Below the pieces are notes generated by a model. The model was not told the DNA's origin and searched no databases. It worked only from the letters and a program-made list of their open reading frames with translations. This document shows positions 7,532 through 16,835 of a DNA stretch of 64,000 nt, piece by piece. The stretch is from Pseudomonas antarctica (GTDB lineage: Bacteria; Pseudomonadota; Gammaproteobacteria; Pseudomonadales; Pseudomonadaceae). The position numbers were made by a program, and so were the translations under genes. Every line of letters starts with the position of its first letter. The stretch's first letter is position 1. The stretch spans positions 248,001-312,000 of the forward strand of contig NZ_CP015600.1 in the NCBI RefSeq assembly GCF_001647715.1. The letters run 5' to 3'.

Positions 7532-8974
7532 ATGCAGCTCAAAGATACCCAGTTGTTCCGCCAACAAGCCTTTATCGATGGCGCTTGGGTCGATGCGGAC
7601 AACGGTCAAACCATCAAGGTTAACAACCCTGCCACGGGCGAAATTCTCGGCACCGTGCCGAAGATGGGCGCCGCCGAAACTCGCCGCGCCATCGAAGCCG
7701 CCGACAAGGCCCTGCCGGCCTGGCGTGCACTCACCGCCAAAGACCGCGCCAACAAGCTGCGTCGTTGGTTTGAGCTGATCATCGAGAACCAGGAAGACCT
7801 GGCTCGCCTCATGACCCTGGAACAGGGTAAGCCGCTGGCCGAAGCCAAAGGCGAAATCGTCTACGCGGCCTCGTTTATCGAGTGGTTCGCCGAAGAAGCC
7901 AAGCGCGTCTACGGTGATGTCATTCCCGGCCATCAGCCGGACAAGCGCCTGATCGTAATCAAGCAGCCGATCGGCGTTACCGCCGCCATCACGCCGTGGA
8001 ACTTCCCGGCCGCGATGATCACCCGTAAAGCCGGCCCGGCCCTGGCCGCCGGTTGCACCATGGTGCTCAAGCCGGCCTCGCAAACCCCGTTTTCGGCGTT
8101 CGCCCTGGCTGAACTGGCCCAGCGTGCCGGCATCCCTAAAGGCGTGTTCAGCGTGGTCTCCGGCAGCGCCGGTGATATCGGCAGCGAGCTGACCAGCAAC
8201 CCGATCGTGCGTAAATTGTCCTTCACTGGCTCCACCGAAATCGGTCGCCAGCTGATGGCCGAGTGCGCCAAGGACATCAAGAAAGTCTCCCTGGAACTGG
8301 GCGGTAACGCGCCGTTCATCGTGTTCGACGACGCGGACCTGGATAAGGCCGTCGAAGGCGCGATCATTTCCAAGTACCGCAACAACGGCCAGACGTGCGT
8401 CTGCGCCAACCGCCTGTACATCCAGGATTCGGTGTACGACGCGTTCGCGGAAAAACTCAAGGTGGCCGTGGCCAAACTCAAGATCGGCAACGGTCTGGAA
8501 GAAGGCACCACCACCGGCCCGTTGATCGATGAAAAAGCCGTGGCCAAGGTTCAGGAGCACATTGCTGATGCCCTGAGCAAAGGCGCCAAGCTGCTGGCCG
8601 GTGGCAAGGTGATGGAAGGCAACTTCTTCGAACCGACTATTCTGGTGAATGTGCCGAAAGACGCGGCTGTGGCCAAGGAAGAAACCTTCGGCCCGCTGGC
8701 GCCGCTGTTCCGCTTCAAAGACGAAGCCGAAGTGATCGCGATGTCCAACGACACCGAGTTCGGCCTGGCCTCCTACTTCTATGCCCGCGACCTGGGCCGT
8801 GTGTTCCGTGTGGCTGAAGCCCTGGAATACGGCATGGTCGGCGTCAACACCGGGTTGATCTCCAACGAAGTGGCGCCGTTCGGCGGCATCAAGGCTTCGG
8901 GCCTGGGCCGTGAAGGCTCCAAGTACGGGATCGAGGATTACCTGGAAATCAAATACCTCTGCCTGGGCATCTAA
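7532..8974 (+). CDS. gabD: Succinate-semialdehyde dehydrogenase (NADP+)
   Basis: A 480-aa cytoplasmic aldehyde dehydrogenase that oxidises succinate semialdehyde to succinate, the last step of GABA catabolism. 'ITPWNFPAAMITRKAGPALA' is the family's nucleotide-binding region, 'SLELGGNAPFIVFDDADLD' carries the catalytic Glu and 'NNGQTCVCANR' the catalytic Cys. The length matches GabD. The ATG at 7532 is chosen over a GTG ten codons upstream because AAGGA lies about 8 bases before it. gabT follows after about 200 bases on the same strand, so the two probably act together. Confidence 0.95.
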   Translation: MQLKDTQLFRQQAFIDGAWVDADNGQTIKVNNPATGEILGTVPKMGAAETRRAIEAADKALPAWRALTAKDRANKLRRWFELIIENQEDLARLMTLEQGKPLAEAKGEIVYAASFIEWFAEEAKRVYGDVIPGHQPDKRLIVIKQPIGVTAAITPWNFPAAMITRKAGPALAAGCTMVLKPASQTPFSAFALAELAQRAGIPKGVFSVVSGSAGDIGSELTSNPIVRKLSFTGSTEIGRQLMAECAKDIKKVSLELGGNAPFIVFDDADLDKAVEGAIISKYRNNGQTCVCANRLYIQDSVYDAFAEKLKVAVAKLKIGNGLEEGTTTGPLIDEKAVAKVQEHIADALSKGAKLLAGGKVMEGNFFEPTILVNVPKDAAVAKEETFGPLAPLFRFKDEAEVIAMSNDTEFGLASYFYARDLGRVFRVAEALEYGMVGVNTGLISNEVAPFGGIKASGLGREGSKYGIEDYLEIKYLCLGI

Positions 8975-9172
8975 GTGCTGTAAGGGATAAGCCCGGCAAG
9001 AGATTGCAGTAAACGCAGAGGGCACGAGAGCGCTGACCCTTTGCGTGTTTCAAGACGTTATTCGTAGTGGCCGGGAAAGCTGTGGCAGTCGATCATCGCA
9101 TGCTGCCGTAGTTGCCTCCCCGCCACGTATTCCTTGGACCCCGCCACCCGATGAGTGGCGAATGAGGACTTT

Positions 9173-10450
9173 ATGAGCAAGACCAACGCCTCCCTGATGA
9201 AACGCCGCGAAGCCGCTGTACCACGCGGTGTTGGCCAGATTCACCCGATCTTCGCCGAGTCGGCAAAGAACGCAACCGTGACCGACGTTGAAGGTCGCGA
9301 GTTCATCGACTTCGCCGGCGGTATCGCCGTGCTGAACACTGGCCACGTGCACCCGAAAATCATCGCCGCCGTGACCGCGCAGTTGAACAAACTGACTCAC
9401 ACCTGCTTCCAGGTACTGGCCTACGAGCCTTACGTGGAACTGTGCGAAAAAGTCAACGCCAAGGTGCCTGGCGATTTCGCCAAGAAAACCCTGCTGGTCA
9501 CCACCGGTTCCGAAGCCGTTGAAAACGCCGTGAAAATCGCCCGTGCCGCGACGGGCCGTGCCGGCGTGATCGCCTTCACCGGCGCCTACCACGGCCGCAC
9601 CATGATGACCCTGGGCCTGACCGGTAAAGTCGTGCCTTACTCGGCCGGTATGGGCTTGATGCCCGGCGGTGTGTTCCGTGCGCTGTTCCCGAACGAACTG
9701 CACGGTGTGAGCGACGATGATTCCATCGCCAGCATCGAACGCATCTTCAAAAACGATGCCGAGCCGCGTGATATCGCGGCCATCATCATCGAGCCGGTGC
9801 AGGGCGAAGGCGGTTTCTACGTCGCGCCTAAGTCGTTCATGAAGCGTCTGCGTGAGCTGTGCGACAAGCACGGCATCCTGCTGATCGCCGACGAAGTGCA
9901 AACCGGTGCCGGCCGTACCGGTACTTTCTTTGCCATGGAACAGATGGGCGTTGCTGCCGACCTGACCACCTTCGCCAAATCCATCGCCGGTGGCTTCCCG
10001 CTGGCCGGTGTGTGCGGCAAGGCTGAATACATGGACGCCATCGCCCCAGGTGGCCTGGGCGGCACTTATGCCGGTAGCCCGATCGCTTGCGCTGCTGCTT
10101 TGGCGGTGATGGAAGTGTTCGAAGAAGAGCACCTGCTGGACCGCTGCAAGGCTGTCGGCGAGCGCTTGGTGACCGGCCTCAAAGCCATTCAAGCCAAGTA
10201 CCCGGTGATCGGTGAAGTGCGTGCCCTCGGCGCGATGATCGCGGTGGAGCTGTTCGTAGACGGCGACAGCCACAAGCCGAACGCGGCTGCTGTTGCCTCC
10301 GTGGTCGCCAAGGCGCGCGACAAGGGCCTGATCCTGCTGTCCTGCGGTACCTACGGCAACGTGTTGCGCGTACTGGTCCCGCTGACCTCGCCGGACGAGC
10401 AGTTGGACAAAGGCTTGGCGATCATCGAAGAGTGCTTCTCCGAGCTGTAA
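9173..10450 (+). CDS. gabT: 4-aminobutyrate aminotransferase
   Basis: A 425-aa class-III PLP aminotransferase that converts GABA and 2-oxoglutarate to succinate semialdehyde and glutamate. Motifs include 'GSEAVENAVKIARAATGR', 'GAYHGRTMMTLGLTGK', 'LLIADEVQTGAGRTGTFFAM' and the PLP-lysine region 'TTFAKSIAGGFPLAG'. The start at 9173 has GAGGA 4 bases upstream. It pairs with gabD upstream and is followed by a strong terminator. Confidence 0.95.
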   Translation: MSKTNASLMKRREAAVPRGVGQIHPIFAESAKNATVTDVEGREFIDFAGGIAVLNTGHVHPKIIAAVTAQLNKLTHTCFQVLAYEPYVELCEKVNAKVPGDFAKKTLLVTTGSEAVENAVKIARAATGRAGVIAFTGAYHGRTMMTLGLTGKVVPYSAGMGLMPGGVFRALFPNELHGVSDDDSIASIERIFKNDAEPRDIAAIIIEPVQGEGGFYVAPKSFMKRLRELCDKHGILLIADEVQTGAGRTGTFFAMEQMGVAADLTTFAKSIAGGFPLAGVCGKAEYMDAIAPGGLGGTYAGSPIACAAALAVMEVFEEEHLLDRCKAVGERLVTGLKAIQAKYPVIGEVRALGAMIAVELFVDGDSHKPNAAAVASVVAKARDKGLILLSCGTYGNVLRVLVPLTSPDEQLDKGLAIIEECFSEL

Positions 10451-10472
10451 GCGGACCCTGACCTGATCGACA

Positions 10473-10500
10473 GAAAAAACCCGCCTCGGCGGGTTTTTTT
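10473..10500 (+). terminator. Rho-independent terminator after gabT
   Basis: A CCCGCC-TC-GGCGGG stem followed by seven T, 30 bases after the gabT stop. Confidence 0.9.
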
Positions 10501-10589
10501 GTGCCGGGTGCAGCACATTCAGGCCTTGTTCATTGTACGTAGGCAGCGTGATTGTCTAAGGTGCAGGCATTGCCGATGGAGCGTGCTGG

Positions 10590-11798
10590 ATGACTGCTGT
10601 TGATTTACCGGCTGTACCCCGAGTGTTGATTGCCGAGGCGGACCCTTGGTCGCGGGATCTGCTCAAGCAAGTGTTGTTGAATGTGCGCTGCGACGCACGG
10701 CTGGATGTGTGTGCCGATGGGCAGCAAGCCGCCACGCTGCTGCAAGAAAAAGCCTACGACCTGATCCTGGCGGATTGGGAGCTGCCGGGCATCGATGGCC
10801 TGAGCCTGCTGCGCAACGTGCGCCAGAAGCGCCGCTCGCCCGCGCTGCCGTTTATTCTGCTGAGCAGTCGCAATGACAGTGCCAGCGTGCGTGAAGCCTT
10901 GCCCCTGGCGCCGACGGCGTACCTGACCAAACCCCTGAATATGGAAGGCCTGACCCAGCGGCTGCAAGACCTGCTGCTTAATGAAGGCGAAAGCGTGTAT
11001 TGCGAAATTCCACCGCTGGCGCCGGGCATGACCTTGCCGGTGTTCCTGGAGCGTCGCCGCGACGCCTGCGATGGCGCGCCGTTGCGGGTCGACGTGAAGG
11101 CTGCCGTGCAACAGAGCCTCGGGCCGGATGGCCTGGACCTCCAGCGCCTGGAAGACCGGGTGCGCCTGGACCCGCAAATCACCGCCGTGCTCATCGCCGC
11201 GGCCAACAGCGCCGGGCATCATGGCTCGCCGGTACAACACCTGCCGGGCGCGCTGCACAAGCTGGTGCCCGGGCAGAGCATGAACCTGATCCTGGGCCTG
11301 ACCCTCAAGCACAACGTGGTATTGGGCGATCCGGCGCTAATGGACTACGCCGAGCGCCACTGGCAATTGTCCCAGGCCACTGCCGACTATGCCCGCCGCC
11401 TCGCGCGCATGCTGGATCTGGACCACGAGCGCTGTTACAGCGCCGCTATCCTGCATCGGCTGGGGGACTTGGCGCTGTTGCGCTGCCTGGAAGATTGGCG
11501 CCTGGGCGGTGGTGCGTTGGATGATGAAGTGATTGGCGAATCCCTGTTCACCTTTGGCGCGGCCTATGGGTCGGCGTTGCGCACGCGTTGGCGCTTGCCG
11601 TTGGAGCTGCGTCAGTTGATCGCGGCGACCTATTCACTCGAAGGCGGGGTGTATTCGCGGGAGGCGCTGGTGGTGAACCTGGCCGCGCAAATGGCGCGCC
11701 TGACCGAGCATGAGGGGCTCGAAGAACTTGCCAAAGGCAAGACTGCGCGGTTGCTGAAAGTGGGATTGTCGGAGCTGATGCGGGTGCGTAAAGCCTGA
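10590..11798 (+). CDS. Response regulator with HDOD output domain
   Basis: A 402-aa two-domain protein. The receiver spans about residues 10-130: 'VLIAEADPW' carries the acidic pair, Asp62 in 'LILADWELPG' is the phospho-acceptor and 'YLTKPLN' carries the conserved Lys. A HDOD-type domain follows at about 155-360 ('LQRLEDRVRLDPQITAVLIA', 'HKLVPGQSMNLILGLTL', 'YSAAILHRLGDLALLRCL'). HDOD proteins are HD-like signalling modules without reliable catalytic residues. No partner histidine kinase is adjacent; the neighbouring genes are c-di-GMP enzymes, which suggests a signalling role. Confidence 0.85.
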   Translation: MTAVDLPAVPRVLIAEADPWSRDLLKQVLLNVRCDARLDVCADGQQAATLLQEKAYDLILADWELPGIDGLSLLRNVRQKRRSPALPFILLSSRNDSASVREALPLAPTAYLTKPLNMEGLTQRLQDLLLNEGESVYCEIPPLAPGMTLPVFLERRRDACDGAPLRVDVKAAVQQSLGPDGLDLQRLEDRVRLDPQITAVLIAAANSAGHHGSPVQHLPGALHKLVPGQSMNLILGLTLKHNVVLGDPALMDYAERHWQLSQATADYARRLARMLDLDHERCYSAAILHRLGDLALLRCLEDWRLGGGALDDEVIGESLFTFGAAYGSALRTRWRLPLELRQLIAATYSLEGGVYSREALVVNLAAQMARLTEHEGLEELAKGKTARLLKVGLSELMRVRKA

Positions 11799-11832
11799 CA
11801 AAAATACACTCACCCCCGCATTTTGTTCAGTG

Positions 11833-12834
11833 CTAGCCCGCTATTACGCGGTTTTTGCCCTGGCGCTTTGCTTCGTACATGGCGGCATCGGCCCGCGCGA
11901 ACAGGCTGTCCAGGGTTGAGTCGCCTTCGCGCAGGTTGGCCAGACCCTGGCTGACGGTCACGGTAAACGCTCGGCCCTCATAGCTGAAACCCAATGCCTG
12001 GATTTCTTTGCCCAGGCGTTCAGCCACCTGCATCGCCATCTCCGGTGCGCAACCGGGCAACACCGCGGCGAATTCTTCGCCGCCAATACGCCCGAACAGA
12101 TCGCCACGGCGCAATACACCTCGACCGCTCTCGGCGATACGCCGCAAGACCTGATCGCCCTCCAGGTGGCCGTAGCTGTCGTTGACGTCTTTGAAGTCAT
12201 CGATGTCCAGCAACAGGAATGCCAGCGGCGCGCCCTGGGCGCAGGCGTTGTCGAAGGCTTGATTGGCACACTCGAAAAAATGCCTGCGGTTGCTGCTCTG
12301 GGTCAGCACGTCGGTGGTGGCCAGGCGGTGCAGCTCTAACGCCATCTGCTTCTTTTCGGTGATGTCCTCGGCCATGCCGACCACGATCTTCGGCTCTCCG
12401 GGCTCGACCTGCTGGTTGATATAACATTTGTCGCTCAGCCAACGAATTTGCCCGTCGGCAGTGATGATGCGGTACTCACGGTCCTCCACGGCACCGTGCT
12501 CCAGCACGCGAGCGAGACTGTGTTCGGCATAGTCGAGGTCTTCAGGGTGAATGCTGTTGCGCCATTCCCGGTAATCGGCCAACAGCAAACCGGCCGAGCG
12601 GCCGAACACCCGCTCGTAGGCCGGGCTCACGTACAGCACGCGACGTGTTTCCCAATCAATGGCCCACAGCACGGCATTCACACTGACCAGCAGTGAGCTC
12701 AGCAATTGCTCGCGCTCGCTCAACCGCTCGACTTCACCCTGGGCGTGCATCAGCGCCAACAGGGTTGCCGCCGCGGCTGGGCGAGGGGGCTCAGCAGTGG
12801 GGGCGTCGGGCAGGCAGGGCTTTTCGTGGACCAT
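11833..12834 (-). CDS. PAS-GGDEF diguanylate cyclase
   Basis: A 333-aa protein predicted to make c-di-GMP from GTP. A PAS domain lies near residues 45-160 ('AIDWETRRVLYVSPAYERVF', 'GMAEDITEKKQMALEL') and the GGDEF domain near 170-330. The active-site motif is GGEEF at 251-255. An RxxD inhibitory site (R242-D245) lies exactly five residues before it, so product feedback is expected. There is no transmembrane segment, so the sensor is probably cytoplasmic. Confidence 0.92.
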   Translation of the reverse strand: MVHEKPCLPDAPTAEPPRPAAAATLLALMHAQGEVERLSEREQLLSSLLVSVNAVLWAIDWETRRVLYVSPAYERVFGRSAGLLLADYREWRNSIHPEDLDYAEHSLARVLEHGAVEDREYRIITADGQIRWLSDKCYINQQVEPGEPKIVVGMAEDITEKKQMALELHRLATTDVLTQSSNRRHFFECANQAFDNACAQGAPLAFLLLDIDDFKDVNDSYGHLEGDQVLRRIAESGRGVLRRGDLFGRIGGEEFAAVLPGCAPEMAMQVAERLGKEIQALGFSYEGRAFTVTVSQGLANLREGDSTLDSLFARADAAMYEAKRQGKNRVIAG

Positions 12835-12991
12835 CGGTGCAACTCTCTCTGGGCGCGCCGCAGGATGGAACAGCGGTCACTACAAGGTTCACCATGATGG
12901 CGAAGTGTTCTTTGAGAGAGGGTAATTGCAGTGAAGTTCCGTGATCGTGACGGATTCGTGGTGCCCGGAAAATGGCGCCAGAAAGAGGGTA

Positions 12992-13015
12992 TGTGGGAGG
13001 GCTGGCCCTCCCACA
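12992..13015. terminator. Palindromic hairpin downstream of the desaturase gene
   Basis: TGTGGGAGGGC and GCCCTCCCACA form a perfect 11-base inverted repeat with a 2-base spacer, 7 bases after the minus-strand desaturase stop. The TGTGGGAG core resembles a half REP. It has no T-run, so its terminator activity is uncertain. Confidence 0.5.
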
Positions 13016-13021
13016 GTGCCG

Positions 13022-14206
13022 TCAGACCGCTGCAGGGCGCAGCGAATAGGTCTTCAGTTGGTGGGCGAAGTCACGCAGGGACTGGATGCCACTGGCTTCG
13101 GCCTCGTGCACCCATTCCTTGATCGCCGCCAGCATATCGTGGCCATTGGAACTGGTCTTCAGCCAGATCTGCTGCAACGCCAGGCGTTTTTCGTAGATCA
13201 CCGTCAAGGCATGGCTGTGTTCCAGCATGCTCTGGATACGCACGTGGTGGCGGTCATCCAGCAGGCTGGTCTCACGCGACAGCAGGCGCTTGGCACGGTG
13301 GAATTGGTGGCGGACCGAATGATCGACCTTCTCCAGCTCCTGCTTGACCAGCGGGCCGATCACCAACTTGCGGTATTGGGCCATGATCTGGAAGCGGTTG
13401 TTGAGGATCGCCATGGCGGTGTCCATGTCCAGGTTGCCTTTGCCCTCCACGCGGTGCGCGATTGGCGCGACGCGCTGCACCTTGGCCAGGCGCAGGAAGC
13501 TGAACACTTTGATCCACGCCCAGCCCAGGTCGAACTCCCACTTCTTGACCGACAGCTTGGCCGAGTTCGGGTAGGTATGGTGATTGTTGTGCAGTTCTTC
13601 GCCACCGACGATGATGCCCCATGGCACCAGGTTGGTCGCCGCGTCGCGGCATTCGAAGTTGCGGTAGCCGATGGCATGCCCCAGGCCGTTGATGACGCCG
13701 GCGGCCCAGAACGGAATCCACATCATCTGGATCGCCCAGATGGTGATGCCGATGGTGCCGAACAGCAGCAGGTCGATCACGCCCATGATCGCCACGCCCA
13801 GCAGTGGGTAAGGCGTGTAGATTTTGCGCTCGATCCAGTCGTCCGGGCAGTTCTTGCCATAGATGCGCAGGGTCTCGGGGTTTTCCGCCTCGGCGCGGTA
13901 CAGCTCGGCCCCCTTGCGCAGCACGGTGGACAGGCCTTTGATGACCGGGCTGTGCGGGTCGTCGACGGTTTCACATTTGGCGTGGTGTTTGCGGTGGATA
14001 GCAGTCCACTCGCGGGTGTTCTGTGCCGTGGTCAACCACAGCCAGAAGCGGAAGAAGTGTTTCAGGCCGGCATTAAGCTCCAGGGAGCGATGGGCTGAAT
14101 AGCGGTGCAGATAAACCGTGACCCCAACGATGGTCACGTGGGTCATCAACAGAGTGACTGCCACCAGTTGCCAGGCTGACAGGTCAAGAAAACCGTTGTA
14201 CCACAT
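13022..14206 (-). CDS. desA: Delta-9 fatty acid desaturase (DesA-like)
   Basis: A 394-aa membrane di-iron acyl desaturase that would introduce a cis double bond into membrane acyl chains. The three histidine clusters are present: HRYSAH, HRKHH and ELHNNHH, between hydrophobic segments ('WQLVAVTLLMTHVTIVGVTV', 'LLGVAIMGVIDLLLFGTIGI'). A long hydrophilic C-terminal tail follows. The ATG at 14206 is preferred to an upstream GTG because the family usually starts near 'MWYNGFLDLSAWQ'. It is flanked by c-di-GMP genes and no accessory ferredoxin reductase is adjacent. Confidence 0.9.
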   Translation of the reverse strand: MWYNGFLDLSAWQLVAVTLLMTHVTIVGVTVYLHRYSAHRSLELNAGLKHFFRFWLWLTTAQNTREWTAIHRKHHAKCETVDDPHSPVIKGLSTVLRKGAELYRAEAENPETLRIYGKNCPDDWIERKIYTPYPLLGVAIMGVIDLLLFGTIGITIWAIQMMWIPFWAAGVINGLGHAIGYRNFECRDAATNLVPWGIIVGGEELHNNHHTYPNSAKLSVKKWEFDLGWAWIKVFSFLRLAKVQRVAPIAHRVEGKGNLDMDTAMAILNNRFQIMAQYRKLVIGPLVKQELEKVDHSVRHQFHRAKRLLSRETSLLDDRHHVRIQSMLEHSHALTVIYEKRLALQQIWLKTSSNGHDMLAAIKEWVHEAEASGIQSLRDFAHQLKTYSLRPAAV

Positions 14207-14372
14207 AGGCTGTATGGCCCTCAGATAAAGTAAAAAACAGCTCACGCATTATCACTAAGCCTACAGAGAAAACCAGCCGCCCTTTCAGATAGAAGTGACT
14301 GGATGTTTCTTATTCTATAATCCGCAGCCTTTGTGGGGCGATTTTGTTTTTTTGGTAAGGATTACTGACCCT

Positions 14373-16286
14373 ATGCTGTTTTCGTACCGAGGTGCCCTGC
14401 GTGTGGGGCTGGTATATCTGCTGGTTTCGATTGTGTGGCTCCAGCTCAGCCATCATCTACTGATCGACTTTCTCGATGACCCGCGGGAGTTGGTCCGCTG
14501 GCTTCAGCTGCGCGGCTATGTGTGGGTGGCCCTCAGTGCGTTGGTTATTTACCTGATTTGCGCCCGTTTTGCCCGCGCCCACCAGTTTCAGCAACCCCTG
14601 CAGGAAAACCGCGAGCGCCTGCGCCAGGCGGCCGCGGTGTTCGATTGCACGCGCGAAGGGGTGCTGGTCACCGACGCCCAAGGGCTGATTGTGCACGTCA
14701 ACCGAGCGTTCATGGAGATCACCGGCTACTGCCGCGAAGACGTCATGGGCGAGCGGCCCAGTCTGTTCAAATCCGGGCGCCATTCGTCGAATTTTTATCA
14801 GCAGATGTTCCAGGTCCTGGAACACGAGGGTGAGTGGAGCGGCGAAATCTGGAACCGGCGTAAAAGCGGCGAGATTTATCCCCAGTGGCAAACCATCCGT
14901 GTGATCCACGATGACCAAGGCCAGGTCAGCCATCACGTCGCGGTGTTTTCCGATATCAGCGCCATCAAGGACTCCGAGCACGAACTGGCGCACCTCGCCC
15001 ATCACGACCCGCTGACCGACCTGCCCAACCGCCTGCTGTTTACCGACCGCGCCGAACAGGCGCTGGCCTCGGCGCAAGTGCACAAGCGCGGCTGCGCGTT
15101 GCTGTTGATGGACCTGGACCACTTCAAGATCATTAACGACAGCCTCGGCCATAACGTCGGTGATCAGTTGCTCAAGGCGGTGGGCGAGCGGCTAAAAGGC
15201 CTGTTTGGCCCCGGCGTGACGCTGGCGCGCCTGGGTGGGGACGAGTTCGCCGTGCTGGCCGAAAGTTGTCCACAGGTGATTCAGGCTGCCGCGATGGCAC
15301 AGCGCATGCTCGATGCGATGAAAGAACCGTTCGTGTTCGATGGCAACCCGTTGTTTATCAGCGCCAGCGTCGGCATCAGCCTGTTCCCCAGCGATGCCCT
15401 GAGCGCCCAACAGTTGCTGCGCAATGCCGACTCGGCGCTTTTCAAGGCCAAGAGCGCCGGCCGCGAAGGGTATGCGTTGTACACCGAAGAGCTGACCGCC
15501 CACGCGCAGAATCGCGTGGAAATCGCCAGCGAACTGCGCCGCGCCCTCGAGCAGCAAGAGCTGCGTGTGTATTACCAGCCTGTGCATAACCTGCAGGACA
15601 GCCGCCTGATCGGTGTCGAAGCGCTGGTGCGCTGGCAACACCCGGAGCGCGGCCTGGTGCCGCCGGGCGAATTTATCCCCATCGCCGAGCGCACCGGGCT
15701 GATTGCCGATATCGATGCGTGGGTGATGGACCAGGCCTGCCGCCAGATGTGCCAGTGGTTGGCTGATGGCGCGCCGCTGAGCTTTATTGCGGTGAATGTT
15801 TCCAGCCGTCTGTTCGCCCGACGCGAGCTGTACGAGCAGGTCGCGCAAGTGCTGCATGCCACTGGCCTTGATCCGGCGTTCCTGGAGCTGGAAGTCACCG
15901 AAAGCGCGGTGATGGATGACCCCGAAGTGGCCCTTGAGCAACTGCATCGCCTGCGTGAACTGGGCTTGCGCCTGGCCATTGATGACTTCGGCACGGGCTA
16001 TTCATCGCTGCTGCGCCTCAAGCGCTTGCCGGTGCAGAAGCTCAAGATCGACCAGGGTTTTGTCGCCGGTGTGCCGTGGGATGAAGACGACGCCGCCATC
16101 GTGCGCGTGGTGATCGCCCTGGCTAAAAGCATGGGCATGCAGGTGCAGGCCGAAGGCATCGAGCAGGTTGAGCAGGCGCGGTTTCTGTCGGAGCAGGAGT
16201 GCGATATGGGGCAAGGTTATTGGTTCGGGCGGCCGATGCCGGCAAATGAAATTGATTGGGGGCGTGCGCCAGCTATCAGGACTTGA
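14373..16286 (+). CDS. Membrane PAS-GGDEF-EAL c-di-GMP enzyme
   Basis: A 637-aa protein. Two N-terminal membrane helices (about 8-25 and 50-65) are followed by a PAS domain near 82-200 ('DCTREGVLVTDAQGLIVHVN'). The GGDEF domain carries a canonical GGDEF at 288-292 but no RxxD five residues upstream. The EAL domain runs from about 385 to the C-terminus, with EAL at 416-418 ('GVEALVRWQHPERGLVPPGE') and 'AIDDFGTGYSSL'. Both motifs are intact, so it may both make and degrade c-di-GMP, or mainly degrade it. The start ATG has AAGGA about 11 bases upstream; an ORF extension of 26 codons lacks support. Confidence 0.92.
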   Translation: MLFSYRGALRVGLVYLLVSIVWLQLSHHLLIDFLDDPRELVRWLQLRGYVWVALSALVIYLICARFARAHQFQQPLQENRERLRQAAAVFDCTREGVLVTDAQGLIVHVNRAFMEITGYCREDVMGERPSLFKSGRHSSNFYQQMFQVLEHEGEWSGEIWNRRKSGEIYPQWQTIRVIHDDQGQVSHHVAVFSDISAIKDSEHELAHLAHHDPLTDLPNRLLFTDRAEQALASAQVHKRGCALLLMDLDHFKIINDSLGHNVGDQLLKAVGERLKGLFGPGVTLARLGGDEFAVLAESCPQVIQAAAMAQRMLDAMKEPFVFDGNPLFISASVGISLFPSDALSAQQLLRNADSALFKAKSAGREGYALYTEELTAHAQNRVEIASELRRALEQQELRVYYQPVHNLQDSRLIGVEALVRWQHPERGLVPPGEFIPIAERTGLIADIDAWVMDQACRQMCQWLADGAPLSFIAVNVSSRLFARRELYEQVAQVLHATGLDPAFLELEVTESAVMDDPEVALEQLHRLRELGLRLAIDDFGTGYSSLLRLKRLPVQKLKIDQGFVAGVPWDEDDAAIVRVVIALAKSMGMQVQAEGIEQVEQARFLSEQECDMGQGYWFGRPMPANEIDWGRAPAIRT

Positions 16287-16300
16287 AATACAGTCAAAAT

Positions 16301-16387
16301 GTGGGAGCGGGCTTGCTCGCGAAAGCGGTCTGTCAGAAACAGGTGTATTGACTGATTCACCGCATTCGCGAGCAAGCCCGCTCCCAC
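16301..16387. repeat. REPIN
   Basis: GTGGGAGCGGGCTTGCTCGC and its reverse complement face each other about 45 bases apart, forming a long hairpin-capable unit of the fluorescens-group REPIN type. Confidence 0.9.
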
Positions 16388-16482
16388 CTTTGGATTTCGG
16401 CATGGCTTATTTTCAGTGTCGCACGCGTAAAAAACCTCGCAACCCCACGTCCTGCCAGAAAATTCTTTCTGGTTATATAAAC

Positions 16483-16526
16483 ATTCTTAAATAGTATTTT
16501 TAAGAATATCCGCGCTTATCTACTAT
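16483..16526 (+). promoter_or_regulatory. oscA promoter with 9-base dyad (possible CysB site)
   Basis: ATTCTTAAA (16483-16491) and TTTAAGAAT (16499-16507) form a perfect dyad. A -35-like TTTTAA overlaps its right arm and a -10-like TACTAT lies at 16521-16526 after a 17-base spacer. oscA genes belong to the sulfur-starvation response, so the LysR-type activator CysB is a plausible binder; this is inference. Confidence 0.45.
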
Positions 16527-16587
16527 CGCCCTCACGCCGCAAGCAGTGCCGCCACTGCCAGGCACTATTCTTTTCAGGAGCGAGACC

Positions 16588-16770
16588 ATGAGCGCATCTC
16601 TACGTAGCGTCGACGGCCAGGACGAAGCAGCCATTTTGCGCGAGATCCAGAGCGCCTTGCGCGACCTGCGGTTTGGCGCGGTGGAAATCACTGTGCATAA
16701 CGCCCAAGTGGTACAGATCGAACGCAAAGAAAAATTCCGTTTGCAGAACCCGGGTAACAAACCGAGCTAA
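16588..16770 (+). CDS. oscA: Sulfur-starvation response protein OscA (DUF2292/YezD-like)
   Basis: A 60-aa small protein ('[20 protein letters not shown]', '[20 protein letters not shown]'). The family is short and typically carries this VEITVHNxxVVQIERxEK motif. It precedes sbp-cysTWA, the arrangement known for oscA in Pseudomonas, where it is needed for growth on organosulfur compounds. AGGAG lies 7 bases before the ATG. The molecular function is unknown. Confidence 0.88.
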   Translation: MSASLRSVDGQDEAAILREIQSALRDLRFGAVEITVHNAQVVQIERKEKFRLQNPGNKPS

Positions 16771-16835
16771 GCAAAAACGGCGATAGACCCGCAACTATAA
16801 GAAAAAGCCAACACCCAGAATTTCAGGAGCCTTCT

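Noticed and set aside
9050..10516. Large minus-strand open frames opposite gabD and gabT
   Set aside because: These are shadow frames of GC-rich genes; the plus-strand products have full catalytic motifs and RBSs, the antisense ones have neither.
12959..14098. Open frame antisense to the delta-9 desaturase
   Set aside because: The desaturase on the other strand has all three His boxes; the antisense product has no recognisable motif.
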